Assembly (NCBI RefSeq): GCF_001648595.1
Contig: NZ_LBAW01000005.1
Location: forward strand, 186,001 to 250,000
Direction: 5' to 3'
Source: Legionella bozemanae
GTDB lineage: Bacteria; Pseudomonadota; Gammaproteobacteria; Legionellales; Legionellaceae
DNA length: 64,000 nt
The notes under the pieces are model-generated. The model saw only the letters and a list, made by a program, of their open reading frames with translations. It was not told where the DNA came from and did not search any database. Both the position numbers and the translations under genes were made by a program. Positions 8,924 to 18,321 of the stretch are shown piece after piece (position 1 is the stretch's first letter; every line of letters starts with the position of its first letter).

Positions 8924-10213
8924 ATGCGCAGCAAAATAAGAACACTCACTAATTTTAGCCGTGCACGAGCCAGTCAGTCTTCCTGTCTACGTCCAGAGAA
9001 TGAAGAGCAACTTACTGATTATCTTGCCCGTAATCCTCAGCAAAACATACTCATGCGTGGTTCAGGATTATGCTATAACGACAGTTGTTTTAATACTGAT
9101 GGGTTTATTATCGACAGTGAACGTCTGAATCATTTTATTAATTTTGATCATGAAACCGGTATTGTACTCTGTCAGGGCGGAGTATCACTTAAAGATTTAT
9201 TCTTAGTGCACCCTGATTTCATTCCCCCTGTTCTCCCAGGCACTATCCACATTACAGTTGCTGGCGGAATTGCTCACGATGTCCATGGAAAAAACAATCA
9301 CCAGGCAGGTAGTTTTGGCCACCACCTCGTTGGATTTGATTTACTGATTGGAAGTAAAAAATTTCATTGCAGCCCTAATGAAAACAGTGATTTATTTTAT
9401 GCCACAATTGCAGGTTTAGGCCTTACTGGTGTTATCACTCGTGTCGCACTTCGCCTTAAAAAAGCACCACGTTTTGTACAAGCAAAACATCAGCAATTCG
9501 AATCATTTCAAACACTCACTGAATATATGAAAACCATGGGTATTCACCATGATTATCAAGTGGCTTGGCTTGATCTGCTCAATCCTGCTTTACGTGCCAT
9601 TCTTTCAGTAGCGGATTACTGTGAGCCTTTCGCCACTAAAAGAACAAAAATCCATACAATACCTAATATTCCCTTTTCTTTAATCAAATCATGGAATATG
9701 AAATTATTTAATCAGTATTTTTTTAATAGCAAAAAAGAATATGAACAACTCACACTGGAACAATTCAACAATCCTCTCGATAAACTCATGCATTGGAATA
9801 GACTTTATGGCCCTAAAGGATTAATTCAATTCCAGGCAGTATTCAATGAAGATCATGCTCCAGACACTTTGGAACAGTTAGTACAGCTGATGCGAGCTCA
9901 TAAAGCAACACCGACTCTTGCTGTACTCAAGTTATTTACCCAATCAGGGGAAGGTTTACTCTCCTTTTGTAAACCAGGATTTACCTTAGCAGTTGATTTT
10001 ATTAATAATCCACAAGCGAAACAGGCAATATCAGCCATGAATCAATTAATCACTGAACTCAATGGTCGGGTTTATTTGGCAAAGGATTTACTTTTGAATG
10101 AAGAACAATTTCACCAGATGTATGAAAAGCATGAACAATTTTCTCAAACTCTCAAGCAACATGGATGCACCATGCATTCTGATCTGGCACAACGCTTAGG
10201 GCTAAAAAAATGA
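8924..10213 (+). CDS. DprE1-like FAD-dependent oxidase (polyprenyl-phosphoryl pentose 2-epimerase, oxidase half)
   Basis: 429 residues with an N-terminal FAD-PCMH domain and a C-terminal substrate domain of the DprE1 type. Conserved landmarks are GSGLCYND (about 46-53), IDSERLN, PGTIHITVAGGIAHDVHGKNNH (HGKNNH at 121-126) and YLAKD with Lys387, which aligns with flavin-pocket Lys418 of mycobacterial DprE1. The mycobacterial enzyme oxidises decaprenyl-phosphoryl-ribose to the 2-keto form on the way to the arabinose donor. The residue aligned with benzothiazinone target Cys387 is Ala356, 31 residues before the lysine in both proteins. It overlaps the following reductase gene by 4 bases (ATGA), supporting joint function. 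The native lipid and sugar are unknown. Confidence 0.85.
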   Translation: MRSKIRTLTNFSRARASQSSCLRPENEEQLTDYLARNPQQNILMRGSGLCYNDSCFNTDGFIIDSERLNHFINFDHETGIVLCQGGVSLKDLFLVHPDFIPPVLPGTIHITVAGGIAHDVHGKNNHQAGSFGHHLVGFDLLIGSKKFHCSPNENSDLFYATIAGLGLTGVITRVALRLKKAPRFVQAKHQQFESFQTLTEYMKTMGIHHDYQVAWLDLLNPALRAILSVADYCEPFATKRTKIHTIPNIPFSLIKSWNMKLFNQYFFNSKKEYEQLTLEQFNNPLDKLMHWNRLYGPKGLIQFQAVFNEDHAPDTLEQLVQLMRAHKATPTLAVLKLFTQSGEGLLSFCKPGFTLAVDFINNPQAKQAISAMNQLITELNGRVYLAKDLLLNEEQFHQMYEKHEQFSQTLKQHGCTMHSDLAQRLGLKK

Positions 10214-10932
10214 CACAAAGAACATGGGTCATAATCGGCGCCACCTCCATCATCGCAGAAAAATTTGCACATATTGCTGCCCAATCAGGACATCAATTGC
10301 TTTTAGTAGGGCGCCAGCAAACGCAACTCAATCTAATCGCAAATGATATCAAACTGAGGTATCAAACCCGTTGTGATGTACTTGTTTTGGATCTCATTGA
10401 GCAAGTTGATACTTTAGTTTCAACGCTTAAAACAAAAGATGGCGAACTTGATTTGTTTATGGCACACAGTGACTTTACCGATAACGATCATTTGAATGAT
10501 GACACAATCTCTCATCTTATCAAACTGAATATTTTGACAACTACTTTATTGATCCACGCTTACTTAAATCGCCAACAAAAAGAATATAATTTACTGTTCC
10601 TAAGTTCGGTTGCTGCATGCCGAGGACGCTCCAAAAACAGTCTTTATGGAGCCAGCAAAGCAAGCATTGAAATTTACCTACAGGGTCTACAACAGGTTGC
10701 CAGCTCTAATCAACACATTACCATTGCCCGCTTGGGTTTTATTGACACCAGGCAAACTTATGGGTTGCCTGGTATTTTTTATGCAGCCCCCCCAGATACC
10801 TGTGCAAAAGCCTGCTGGAATGCACTAAGACATAGAAAAAGAATGTTCTATTTTCCCTCTTTCTGGAAAATGATTATGGCAATAATTACTCGATTGCCAT
10901 TCTTTCTTTATAAAAAAATGGGCAAAATTTGA
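10210..10932 (+). CDS. DprE2-like short-chain dehydrogenase (reductase half of the epimerase pair)
   Basis: 240 residues, SDR fold. The cofactor loop reads GATSIIAEKFA (10-20) in place of the classical GxxxGxG, which is characteristic of the DprE2/YbbO-like group. The catalytic Ser is in LFLSSVAACRG, and the Tyr-Lys pair is in LYGASKAS. The C-terminus (FPSFWKMIMAIITRLPFFLYKKM) is hydrophobic and basic and may contact the membrane where polyprenyl substrates reside. DprE2 reduces the 2-keto intermediate to the arabino epimer. The coding overlap with the DprE1-like gene makes this assignment better than a generic SDR call. Confidence 0.85.
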   Translation: MTQRTWVIIGATSIIAEKFAHIAAQSGHQLLLVGRQQTQLNLIANDIKLRYQTRCDVLVLDLIEQVDTLVSTLKTKDGELDLFMAHSDFTDNDHLNDDTISHLIKLNILTTTLLIHAYLNRQQKEYNLLFLSSVAACRGRSKNSLYGASKASIEIYLQGLQQVASSNQHITIARLGFIDTRQTYGLPGIFYAAPPDTCAKACWNALRHRKRMFYFPSFWKMIMAIITRLPFFLYKKMGKI

Positions 10933-10978
10933 GCTCCTATTGATTACTTCATAAATACACACAAGTATTTGATTGATT

Positions 10979-11176
10979 TTATTTTAATATCTTAATCATT
11001 GGTAAAATCGTTTTTATCAAACCAAAAAATTGTAAAATATAGATCACTAGAATGATGAGTACTAGCACATTTAACAGACTTTTAATTGATGGTGGCATAG
11101 GAATAAAAGTATCGATTAACCACAACACCACCCCGAAAATAACAATTACAGCGATTAAATTCAGTAGCCCAGCCAT
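10979..11176 (-). CDS. Small two-helix membrane protein
   Basis: 65 residues. Two strongly hydrophobic helices (about 4-25 and 34-53) are joined by a PMPPS turn, with a lysine at the C-terminal end, so the protein is very likely in the inner membrane. Proteins of this layout are annotated as hypothetical membrane proteins (Thivi_2564-like) in other gammaproteobacteria; I recall that resemblance only by pattern. An AAGG-type ribosome site lies before the ATG. It is convergent with the DprE2-like gene. Confidence 0.7.
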   Translation of the reverse strand: MAGLLNLIAVIVIFGVVLWLIDTFIPMPPSIKSLLNVLVLIILVIYILQFFGLIKTILPMIKILK

Positions 11177-11520
11177 AATTAATTATCCTTATTAATGAGG
11201 GTTCCTATTTAAAATTATAGCAGATTTACAAATACTTAGGGTTTGCGGATGCTGGATCAGAAAACGATGAAAATTTTCACGGGGTGAAGCTGCAACGACT
11301 TACATACTGCACTTTATGGGCGCCATCCATAGATCTGCTTTAAAAAGAAACTTCATGGGTACCCAAAGTATCGCGCATAAAGCGCAGTACGTAGGAGGGG
11401 GTTATAAAAATCGTTATTTAACAATAAACTACCTTTTAAGTGTGTGCCTCAGAGCTTCATAGCACCTAAGCTACGAGTATCCACTTTACATCAAATTAGA
11501 AAGTATAAAAATCTTAGACT
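11177..11520. other. Gene-free gap with an inverted-repeat element
   Basis: 344 bases between the two-helix membrane protein and mscL. The part near 11180-11230 should hold the promoter of the minus-strand small gene. Bases 11301-11395 are a degenerate inverted repeat of the CGCATAAAGCGCAGTACGTAGG family. I see no coding sequence or RNA here. Confidence 0.6.
11301..11395. repeat. REP-like inverted repeat, CGCATAAAGCGC family
   Basis: The left arm contains ACTGCACTTTATGGGCGCC and the right arm CGCGCATAAAGCGCAGTACG, which are imperfect reverse complements. Better-preserved members lie at 60357-60463 and 43449-43483. Confidence 0.55.
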
Positions 11521-11907
11521 TTATTTGCTTTGTGCCTCTTTTTTTTCCTTCAATAAATCCCGAATTTCAGTTAATAAAGTTTCTTCCCTTGTTGGGGTTT
11601 CTTTCTTTTCCTCTTCTTTTCTTACAAAAGAAATCACTTTAATTGCTACAAAAATTGAAAACGAAATAATCGTAAAATCGATCACTGCCTGGAGAAACTC
11701 TCCCCACTTTACCACCGCATCACCTACAGTGAGCGCTCTATTGGCAATATTAATTCCACCTAATAACAAGCCAATTAAAGGCATGATAATGCCGCTGACT
11801 AAGGAGCTGATAATTTTGCCAAATGCAGCGCCTATAACTACAGCAACAGCCAGATCAATCACATTTCCTTTGATAGCAAATTGCTTAAACTCTTGTAGAA
11901 AACTCAT
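11521..11907 (-). CDS. mscL: MscL, large-conductance mechanosensitive channel
   Basis: 128 residues, standard MscL length. The N-terminal amphipathic helix and TM1 ([35 protein letters not shown]) are nearly canonical; the glycine-rich constriction is in [14 protein letters not shown]2 (about 75-95) is followed by the charged C-terminal bundle ([24 protein letters not shown]). The pentameric inner-membrane channel releases solutes on hypo-osmotic shock. AAGGAAATGAC precedes the ATG. It lies 62 bases after alaS on the same strand, with a strong hairpin between them. Confidence 0.97.
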   Translation of the reverse strand: MSFLQEFKQFAIKGNVIDLAVAVVIGAAFGKIISSLVSGIIMPLIGLLLGGINIANRALTVGDAVVKWGEFLQAVIDFTIISFSIFVAIKVISFVRKEEEKKETPTREETLLTEIRDLLKEKKEAQSK

Positions 11908-11933
11908 GTCATTTCCTTATGTTTGGTTCTTTT

Positions 11934-11961
11934 CAAGTAGCCTGAGAAAACAGGCTACTTG
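11934..11961. terminator. Hairpin between alaS and mscL
   Basis: The perfect 11-bp inverted repeat CAAGTAGCCTG / CAGGCTACTTG has a 6-base loop. On the plus strand it is followed by CATCTTTTTT. On the minus strand, where alaS ends, there is no U-tract, so termination there is possible but not the classical form; it may instead attenuate read-through into mscL. Confidence 0.5.
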
Positions 11962-11969
11962 CATCTTTT

Positions 11970-14552
11970 TTATGAATGACGCACCATTTCTCTAATTTCT
12001 TCTATCTTGTTCTCCAAATCAGGTGGGACAACGCCTCCCCCTTGGGCCATATCATCACGACCACCACCTTTTCCACAGAGATGCCTTACTAAAGCAGCGG
12101 CAGTAGGTACTTTCCCTAAAATATTTTTACTCACACCTGCAATTACATTCATTTTATTTTGATCTACGGTAAATAAAACAATCACAGCTGATTCAAGTCT
12201 GGATTTCAGCTGATCCAAAGTAGTGCGCATGGTTTGGCTGTCTACACCTTCCAATCGTTTTACAAGTAAGCTGACTCCGTTAATTTTTTCCACTTCATTG
12301 GCCAGATCAGCACCTGATTTTTGTGCTTTCTCACTTTGTAATTTGGCAATTTCCTTTTCCAAACCTTTATTTTCAGTAATAAGCTGCCCCACTTTATCCA
12401 ATAAACTATTTGTTGTGGTTTTTAACAAAGAAGCTAATTCATTCAGCATAAATTGTTGCTCATTCACCCATGCTAAAGCATAACGCCCTGTTACCATTTC
12501 GATACGTCTCACGCCACTGGCAATTCCGTATTCAGCAATAATTTTAAATAGACCAATATCACCTGTCCGTCGCGCGTGCGTACCACCACAAAGCTCTTTA
12601 GAAAATTCACCCATGGATAATACACGTACTTTATTAGTATATTTCTCTCCAAAAAGAGCTACTGCACCACTTTTTTTAGCAGAATCAATATCCATAACTC
12701 GAGTTACAACTTCATGATTGGCGCGAATTTGCTCATTGACCAAGGATTCAATTTCATTAATTTGTTCTGCGGTTAATGGTTCAAAATGAGAAAAGTCAAA
12801 GCGCGCACGTTCTGCATCAACCAACGAGCCTTTTTGCTGGACTTGTGGCCCAACTACCTTTTTTAAAGCAGCATGTAATAAATGAGTGGCCGTATGATTT
12901 AAACGAATCGCTTCTCGACGTTCATTATCTATTTGTGCCTTAACTAATTGATCTAAAGTTGCAGTACCTTCCACCACTTCGCCATAATGCACGATGGCTT
13001 GACCTTTTTTTTGCGTATCATCGACACGAAAACGAAAGCCCCTACTCGTTAATATTCCCTTATCCCCTACTTGACCGCCACTTTCTGCGTAAAAAGGCGT
13101 ATGATCCAAAACTAAAGCGCCTTTCGTACCTTGACTTAAGGTTTGCACCTCACTTCCTTCGTGCAGTAAGGCAATAATTTTTGCCTCTGTTTCCTTTTTC
13201 TCATAGCCATGAAAATCAGATTGGTAGTCCAATTGAGCACTCGTACTATAATCCACACTGAACTGGCTGGCAGCTTGAGATTGTTCTCTTTGCTGTTGCA
13301 TCAATTGATTAAAACCATCCATATCTACATAAAGCCCTTGCTCGCGCGCGATATCAGCAGTCAAATCAACCGGAAAGCCATAAGTGTCATACAGTTTAAA
13401 TGCGATTTCTCCTGATATTTCATGGCCTCCAAGAGAATGCATTTGTTCTTGTAAGAGACGTAAACCTTGATCAAGAGTCCGAGCAAATTGATTTTCTTCT
13501 TGATTAAGAATTTTTTCTATATGCGCTTTAAATTGTATCAATTCAGGATATGCATCACCCATTACTTTGATTAAGGGGTCTACCAATTGCGAAAAAAATG
13601 GAGTGGGCAAGCCTAACTTATTACCATGCCGTACTGCTCTTCTTATAATTCTTCTTAATACATATCCTCGCCCTTCATTGCCTGGAATCACTCCATCGGC
13701 AATTAAAAACGCACAAGAACGAATATGATCGGCAATTACTTTTAAAGAAGTATGATTTAAATTGTCAATATTTCCAAGTTTTGCTGTAGATTGAATTAAA
13801 TACTGGAAAATATCTGTTTCATAGTTGCTGTGCACGCCCTGCACTACTGCAGCGAGTCGCTCAAGTCCCATCCCTGTATCTACAGAAGGTTTAGGTAAAG
13901 GATGCAAATTCCCATCTTTATCCCGATTAAATTGCATAAATACCAGGTTCCAAATTTCTATATAGCGATCCCCATCTTCATCAGGGCTTCCTGGAGGGCC
14001 ACCTGGAATTTCAGGGCCATGATCATAAAAGATTTCAGTGCAAGGACCACAAGGACCGGTATCCCCCATGGACCAAAAATTATCTTTTTCCCCACAACGC
14101 GAGAATCGTGCGGCCGAAACCTTCATTTCTTTTAACCAGATATCTTCTGCTTCTTGATCTTCTTTATAAACAGTCACCCACAAACGCTCTTCAGGTAAAT
14201 GCAGAACTTGAGTTAAAAATTCCCAAGCAAATTTTATTGCTTCTCGCTTGAAATAATCTCCGAAACTAAAGTTGCCCAACATTTCAAAAAATGTATGGTG
14301 TCTTGCTGTATAACCCACATTCTCCAAGTCATTGTGTTTACCACCTGCACGTACACAACGTTGTGCAGTAACTGCCCGTCGGTAAGTACGTGTTTCAAGC
14401 CCTAAAAATAAATCCTTAAACTGCACCATACCTGCATTAGTAAACAATAAAGTAGGATCATTCGCAGGAACTAAGGAGCTGGATTCCACTAATTGATGAC
14501 CACGTTGTGTGAAATAATCAAAGAATGCTTGTCTAATTTCAGAACTTTTCAT
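11970..14552 (-). CDS. alaS: Alanyl-tRNA synthetase
   Basis: 860 residues, typical for bacterial AlaRS. The class II catalytic core is at the N-terminus (motif 1 region [15 protein letters not shown], then [20 protein letters not shown]). The central editing domain carries [11 protein letters not shown] and the distal [11 protein letters not shown], which supply the zinc-binding His and Cys residues for mischarged-tRNA hydrolysis. A C-terminal coiled coil and C-Ala domain follow ([14 protein letters not shown]). It attaches alanine to tRNA-Ala. In this window the order is alaS-recX-recA going upstream, a common gammaproteobacterial neighbourhood. Confidence 0.99.
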   Translation of the reverse strand: MKSSEIRQAFFDYFTQRGHQLVESSSLVPANDPTLLFTNAGMVQFKDLFLGLETRTYRRAVTAQRCVRAGGKHNDLENVGYTARHHTFFEMLGNFSFGDYFKREAIKFAWEFLTQVLHLPEERLWVTVYKEDQEAEDIWLKEMKVSAARFSRCGEKDNFWSMGDTGPCGPCTEIFYDHGPEIPGGPPGSPDEDGDRYIEIWNLVFMQFNRDKDGNLHPLPKPSVDTGMGLERLAAVVQGVHSNYETDIFQYLIQSTAKLGNIDNLNHTSLKVIADHIRSCAFLIADGVIPGNEGRGYVLRRIIRRAVRHGNKLGLPTPFFSQLVDPLIKVMGDAYPELIQFKAHIEKILNQEENQFARTLDQGLRLLQEQMHSLGGHEISGEIAFKLYDTYGFPVDLTADIAREQGLYVDMDGFNQLMQQQREQSQAASQFSVDYSTSAQLDYQSDFHGYEKKETEAKIIALLHEGSEVQTLSQGTKGALVLDHTPFYAESGGQVGDKGILTSRGFRFRVDDTQKKGQAIVHYGEVVEGTATLDQLVKAQIDNERREAIRLNHTATHLLHAALKKVVGPQVQQKGSLVDAERARFDFSHFEPLTAEQINEIESLVNEQIRANHEVVTRVMDIDSAKKSGAVALFGEKYTNKVRVLSMGEFSKELCGGTHARRTGDIGLFKIIAEYGIASGVRRIEMVTGRYALAWVNEQQFMLNELASLLKTTTNSLLDKVGQLITENKGLEKEIAKLQSEKAQKSGADLANEVEKINGVSLLVKRLEGVDSQTMRTTLDQLKSRLESAVIVLFTVDQNKMNVIAGVSKNILGKVPTAAALVRHLCGKGGGRDDMAQGGGVVPPDLENKIEEIREMVRHS

Positions 14553-14588
14553 TTATAATCAACACCAGTTTGAGTTAATTTTTAACTA

Positions 14589-14785
14589 TAGCCTGGGTGC
14601 AGCGAAGCGGAGCCGCACTGCCATTGAGTTAAGGGATGAATGCTTTGCTCTACGTCCTGCGGCTTGTCCGCGGGATCCAAAGCCCCCCTCTCCATTCACT
14701 GGATCCTGCGAACAAGCCGCAGGACGTAGGAGTAAAGTCAAATTTCTAAACTCAATGGCAGTGCGACTCCGTATCACCTAGGCTA
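14589..14785. repeat. Nested palindromes between recX and alaS
   Basis: The outer arms start TAGCCTGGGTG and end CACCTAGGCTA. They also pair through GCACTGCCATTGAGTT and AACTCAATGGCAGTGC, giving long inverted repeats. The outer element is interrupted by a complete second palindrome at 14650-14729 of a different family (CTACGTCCTGCGGCTTGTCC and its reverse complement). One mobile short repeat therefore appears to have landed in another. The 63-codon open frame here is a by-product. Confidence 0.75.
14650..14729. repeat. Inner palindrome, CGGCTTGTTCGCGG family
   Basis: Arms of about 30 bases (14650-14679 and 14700-14729) pair almost perfectly around a 20-base loop. The same family recurs at 37932, 38136, 43315 and 59310. 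Confidence 0.7.
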
Positions 14786-14794
14786 CGATTGCAT

Positions 14795-15238
14795 TTATAT
14801 TTTTTCCAATTCTTTTTTTACTTGGGCAATGGTATCCATACCAAATCCGCGATACAGCAAAAACCGCTGTTGCTTTTGGAGTTCCTCAAAAGACAAATCA
14901 AATTGACCTTTGCTTTTTTTCTGCCAAACATCTAAAGCATAAGCCAACCAATTATCTTCCTCCTGCTGCAAGAACTGATGAATTAATTCCTTATCAACTC
15001 CTTTACTACTCAATTCCTGACTTATTTTCAAAGGCCCATAACCCTGGCGAATGCGTGAGCGACTGTATATTTCTACAAAACGATAATCATTTTGTAAATC
15101 CAAACGTTGGCATTCCTCCAGTGCATTTTTTATTTCTATTGGATTATATCCTTTTTGTTTTAATTTATCATAAAGCTCTACCCTGCTGTGCTCGCGCCTG
15201 GATAGGAGGCGCACAGCACTATCAAATGCTTTAGTCAT
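14795..15238 (-). CDS. recX: RecX, RecA regulatory protein
   Basis: 147 residues from the ATG at 15238. Three-helix RecX repeats are visible: [24 protein letters not shown], then the segment with [20 protein letters not shown], and a third copy near the C-terminus. RecX caps and disassembles RecA filaments. The chosen start overlaps the last 8 bases of recA, the normal coupled arrangement. An upstream in-frame ATG at 15274 lies deep inside recA and is less likely. Confidence 0.95.
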   Translation of the reverse strand: MTKAFDSAVRLLSRREHSRVELYDKLKQKGYNPIEIKNALEECQRLDLQNDYRFVEIYSRSRIRQGYGPLKISQELSSKGVDKELIHQFLQQEEDNWLAYALDVWQKKSKGQFDLSFEELQKQQRFLLYRGFGMDTIAQVKKELEKI

Positions 15239-16277
15239 CAATTGTCTCGAATTCATCGGCACTGGCTGATGCAAGCATAGGTAGTTTTTTCTCTAGGAGC
15301 TCAGCACGAATTTGCTGCTCAAGAACTGTTGCAACTTGAGGATTCTCCTTAAGGTATAAACGAACATTATCCTTACCTTGGCCAATTTTCTCTCCTTTAT
15401 AACTGTACCAAGCACCAGATTTTTCAATCAAATTGAGTTGGACACCCAAGTTGATAATTTCACTTTCACGAGAAATACCTTCATTATAAAGAATGTCAAA
15501 TTCAGTCATCTTGAATGGTGGAGCAACTTTATTCTTAACCACTTTAACGCGGGTTTCACTACCTAAAATTTCTTCGCCCTTTTTAATTGACCCAATGCGG
15601 CGGATATCCAAGCGCACAGAAGCATAGAATTTCAATGCATTACCACCAGTGGTTGTTTCAGGGCTACCAAACATCACACCAATTTTCATACGAATTTGGT
15701 TAATGAAAATGACTAGTGTATTGGATCGTTTAATATTGGCGGTCAATTTACGTAAAGCTTGTGACATGAGTCGAGCTTGTAAGCCAACATGGGAATCTCC
15801 CATTTCCCCTTCAATTTCTGCTTTAGGAGTCAATGCAGCAACAGAGTCCACAATAATTACATCTACAGCGGCTGAACGAACCAGCATATCGGTAATCTCC
15901 AGAGCTTGTTCCCCTGTATCTGGTTGAGAAACCAACAATTCGTCCACATTAACACCCAGTTTTTGTGCATAGCTAGGGTCTAAAGCATGTTCTGCATCAA
16001 TAAATGCGGCAGTACCTCCCATTTTTTGACATTCTGCAATGACTTGTAAGGTCAAAGTAGTTTTACCAGAAGATTCGGGACCATAAATTTCCACAATACG
16101 TCCTTTAGGTAAACCACCAATTCCCAATGCGATATCCAATCCTAAAGATCCTGTTGAAATGGCTTCTATATCTCGGGATACATTGCTGTCTCCCATACGC
16201 ATCACTGATCCTTTACCAAATTGACGTTCAATTTGCGAGAGGGCAGCTGATAATGCTTTTTGTTTATTTTCTTCCAT
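15231..16277 (-). CDS. recA: RecA recombinase
   Basis: 348 residues from [20 protein letters not shown]; an earlier in-frame ATG at 16343 would add 22 unconserved residues. Walker [10 protein letters not shown], the MAW region, loop L1/L2 segments (including [30 protein letters not shown]) and the acidic C-tail ending DEFETIDD are all present. RecA drives strand exchange and homologous recombination, including natural transformation. CTGGAAAA lies 6 bases before the ATG. I saw no convincing LexA box upstream. Confidence 0.99.
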   Translation of the reverse strand: MEENKQKALSAALSQIERQFGKGSVMRMGDSNVSRDIEAISTGSLGLDIALGIGGLPKGRIVEIYGPESSGKTTLTLQVIAECQKMGGTAAFIDAEHALDPSYAQKLGVNVDELLVSQPDTGEQALEITDMLVRSAAVDVIIVDSVAALTPKAEIEGEMGDSHVGLQARLMSQALRKLTANIKRSNTLVIFINQIRMKIGVMFGSPETTTGGNALKFYASVRLDIRRIGSIKKGEEILGSETRVKVVKNKVAPPFKMTEFDILYNEGISRESEIINLGVQLNLIEKSGAWYSYKGEKIGQGKDNVRLYLKENPQVATVLEQQIRAELLEKKLPMLASASADEFETIDD

Positions 16278-16405
16278 AATATTTTCCAGGTAGTTAGAGT
16301 TATGCAAGGGTAAAATTATCACACAGATAGGAACAAGCAGCAAATTGATTCACCAGTTTAAAAGAGTTTTTTTGCACCCTAAAAATACCCTTTCACAACC
16401 AGATA

Positions 16406-16435
16406 TTGATTATAATTTATTCTATATGGTAAAAT
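16406..16435 (+). promoter_or_regulatory. Sigma-70-type promoter for the small 73-codon gene
   Basis: TTGATT (16406-16411), an 18-base spacer and TAAAAT (16430-16435). The predicted start of transcription is near 16442, 25 bases before the ATG at 16467. The site lies in the gap divergent from recA. Confidence 0.4.
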
Positions 16436-16466
16436 ATTGGAAAATTTATTTTAAATAGAAAATTTT

Positions 16467-16688
16467 ATGCAAAGTAAAAATGAAAAACTATCACCATTTT
16501 CTGATGTACTATCTACTTCATTGTATGCAGCACGCGTAGTAATTAATATTTCTAATGCATCCAAGCATCTCTTTTTTCCTACACCAGAGGAATCGAGCAT
16601 AAGCTTTACAGATCGCGGGCAACATGAATTTAAACGAAGAGCGTTAACGGTAGCAGAGGATTTAGACGCGATATCTTTCCAAAAATAA
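16467..16688 (+). CDS. Small hypothetical protein between recA and pncC
   Basis: 73 residues, mostly soluble, starting MQSKNEKLSPFSDVLSTSLY and ending LTVAEDLDAISFQK. No recognisable domain or membrane segment. A plausible sigma-70 promoter lies upstream, but the ribosome site is weak. It is divergent from recA and convergent with pncC, and no larger gene overlaps it, so it is not a shadow frame. It could still be a chance open frame. Confidence 0.45.
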   Translation: MQSKNEKLSPFSDVLSTSLYAARVVINISNASKHLFFPTPEESSISFTDRGQHEFKRRALTVAEDLDAISFQK

Positions 16689-16754
16689 ATAGCTCAAATA
16701 CGCAGGTTTGGTGTTACTGTTAAATTATTTTTTATACATCACACACAATATTCA

Positions 16755-17240
16755 TCAATTTTTAATGTAAGAAAGAATGCCTGATAAAGCTTCTTGGCAT
16801 GCAGCCAAGCGTATGTCTTGTCGGTCTCCTGTGAACTGTTTCCTTAGTATTTTAGGCTCCCTGTCTCTAGCCGCCCAACCAAAACACACAGTCCCTACTG
16901 GCTTTTCAAGGCTACCTCCATCTGGGCCTGCAATACCAGTAACGGATACAGCAACATGTCCTGCGCTATGCTGTAAAGCACCAGTTGCCATAGCCTGTGC
17001 AACAGATTCACTGACTGCACCATATTTCTCAATTAATTGTTTAGGCACTGAGAGCTGCTCTTCTTTGGCTAGATTACTGTATGTAACAAATCCGCGCTCA
17101 AACCAGACTGAACTTCCAGCAATTTCAGTGAGATAACTTGCAATGAGTCCTCCAGTACATGATTCAGCCGTGACTAATTGCCAATTCTTCTTTTTTAGAA
17201 TCGCGGAGATTTCTTTGATTAGTTTATCAAAAGAGCTCAT
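16755..17240 (-). CDS. pncC: PncC / CinA C-terminal domain, nicotinamide-nucleotide amidase
   Basis: 161 residues, matching stand-alone CinA C-terminal proteins. It has the nucleophile motif ESCTGGLIASYLTEIAGSS (26-44), SVTGIAGPDGGS and a family-typical C-terminal GDRQDIRLAACQEAL. The enzyme deamidates NMN to nicotinate mononucleotide in the bacterial pyridine nucleotide cycle. The N-terminal CinA domain of full-length CinA is absent, as in many gammaproteobacteria. It lies near recA, a common association. Confidence 0.93.
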   Translation of the reverse strand: MSSFDKLIKEISAILKKKNWQLVTAESCTGGLIASYLTEIAGSSVWFERGFVTYSNLAKEEQLSVPKQLIEKYGAVSESVAQAMATGALQHSAGHVAVSVTGIAGPDGGSLEKPVGTVCFGWAARDREPKILRKQFTGDRQDIRLAACQEALSGILSYIKN

Positions 17241-17306
17241 GAGTATATGGATATGTAGAGATTATCCTGGGTTACAAGCCTAAGCCTTCACCCAGGTTAA
17301 AAGATA

Positions 17307-17474
17307 TTATTGATTTTGAGTTTGATTTCCGCCAGCAGGTTGAGTTGGTGCTGGTTGTGTTGTAGTAGTGGTTTCCGTTGTTCCTGCAGTTGGTTGTTTG
17401 TTACCTTGCTCACCACATGCAGTTAACGCTAATGCTAATAAACCAGTTGCTGCAACTAAAGCGAAACGATTCAT
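17307..17474 (-). CDS. Short Thr/Gln/Pro-rich lipoprotein
   Basis: A 55-residue protein: MNRFALVAATGLLALALTAC is a signal peptide with a good lipobox (LTAC). The rest, beginning GEQGNKQPTAG, is low-complexity and ends with Gln/Asn residues. A GGGAG ribosome site lies 7 bases before the ATG. It is probably anchored in the outer membrane by lipid; there is no Asp at +2, so retention in the inner membrane is not predicted. The function is unknown. The tail looks unstructured and may vary between strains. Confidence 0.75.
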   Translation of the reverse strand: MNRFALVAATGLLALALTACGEQGNKQPTAGTTETTTTTQPAPTQPAGGNQTQNQ

Positions 17475-17599
17475 TTTATTCTCCCTATAAGTTTAATATT
17501 TTTTTTAAATCCCTTTAGATTCTAGCAAATAAATTTAAATTCAACCATGACCTGTTGATATTTCAATAAAAAAGTTGAAACATATAATGTTTTCTTACT

Positions 17600-18301
17600 T
17601 TAAAAACTCAAAAAATTAACAATCCAGCTAGAAAATACTCTATCATCACAATGTTGCTGTAATGATTTTAATCCCTGATCGGCCAACTCTTTACCCAGCT
17701 TGTTTTTACGGATCTTAATCAGTGCCTGGACATAATTTTTACTATACTCAGGATGACCTTGTACTGTGAACAGATTATCGCGAATTTGCAACATATAAAA
17801 CGGACAGAAATCACTCGCAGCAAGCACTTCTGCTTCTGGCGGTAGAACAACAACTTGCTCCTGATGGCTAACGATTAGGTTAAGCGCTCCAAGGGGTGGA
17901 GCCATCCAAGATTTATGCTGAGTAATTTTATTTACCGACATTCCTATCCCCCAACCCTTGGGAGATTGAATCACCGTTCCTCCTAATGCCTTCGCAATAA
18001 GCTGATGACCAAAACAAATCCCTACGACTTTTTTTCTTCCTGCATGAAGACATCGGACCAATTCTTCAAGTGCAGTAATCCATGAAAAACCATCATTAAC
18101 GCCATAGCGGCTCCCAGTAATAACATAAGCATCTTCGGTATCAATATGAGCTGGCAGTTCACCATGACACGCATCATAGACTGTAAATATCAAATTGGGG
18201 TCTACCTGATGCAGTAGTTTGATATACATCTCTGAATAAGTGCCATGCACAGTAATTAATTCTGGCATTACTTGATCACATTGTAATATTCCGATTTTCA
18301 T
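17600..18301 (-). CDS. Class I glutamine amidotransferase (GATase1) protein
   Basis: 233 residues from MKIGILQCDQVMPEL; an earlier in-frame ATG at 18355 would overlap the upstream gene. The GATase1 triad is intact: nucleophile Cys in KKVVGICFGHQLIAKALGG, and His-Glu in VQGHPEYSKNY. Such stand-alone domains hydrolyse glutamine or gamma-glutamyl amides. It lies 20 bases after the iron-type alcohol dehydrogenase, in a run with an aldehyde dehydrogenase and a glutamine-synthetase-like ligase. The likely role is therefore releasing glutamate from a gamma-glutamyl intermediate, as PuuD does, although PuuD belongs to a different subfamily (C26). Confidence 0.87.
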   Translation of the reverse strand: MKIGILQCDQVMPELITVHGTYSEMYIKLLHQVDPNLIFTVYDACHGELPAHIDTEDAYVITGSRYGVNDGFSWITALEELVRCLHAGRKKVVGICFGHQLIAKALGGTVIQSPKGWGIGMSVNKITQHKSWMAPPLGALNLIVSHQEQVVVLPPEAEVLAASDFCPFYMLQIRDNLFTVQGHPEYSKNYVQALIKIRKNKLGKELADQGLKSLQQHCDDRVFSSWIVNFLSF

Positions 18302-18321
18302 GGTGGTCCCTATGGAGTTCC

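Noticed and set aside
11444..11995. 183-codon plus-strand open frame over mscL
   Set aside because: It is antisense to a clearly real mscL, and its translation has no recognisable features.
13209..13415. Various 60-90 codon frames opposite alaS, recA, mutS and other large genes
   Set aside because: They overlap well-supported genes completely and lack ribosome sites or domain features, so they are shadow frames.
14586..14777. 63-codon open frame on the minus strand between alaS and recX
   Set aside because: It is made entirely of the nested palindromic repeats and has no ribosome site or protein-like composition.
16278..16466. LexA/SOS box upstream of recA
   Set aside because: No CTG-N10-CAG operator with good symmetry was found in the recA upstream gap.
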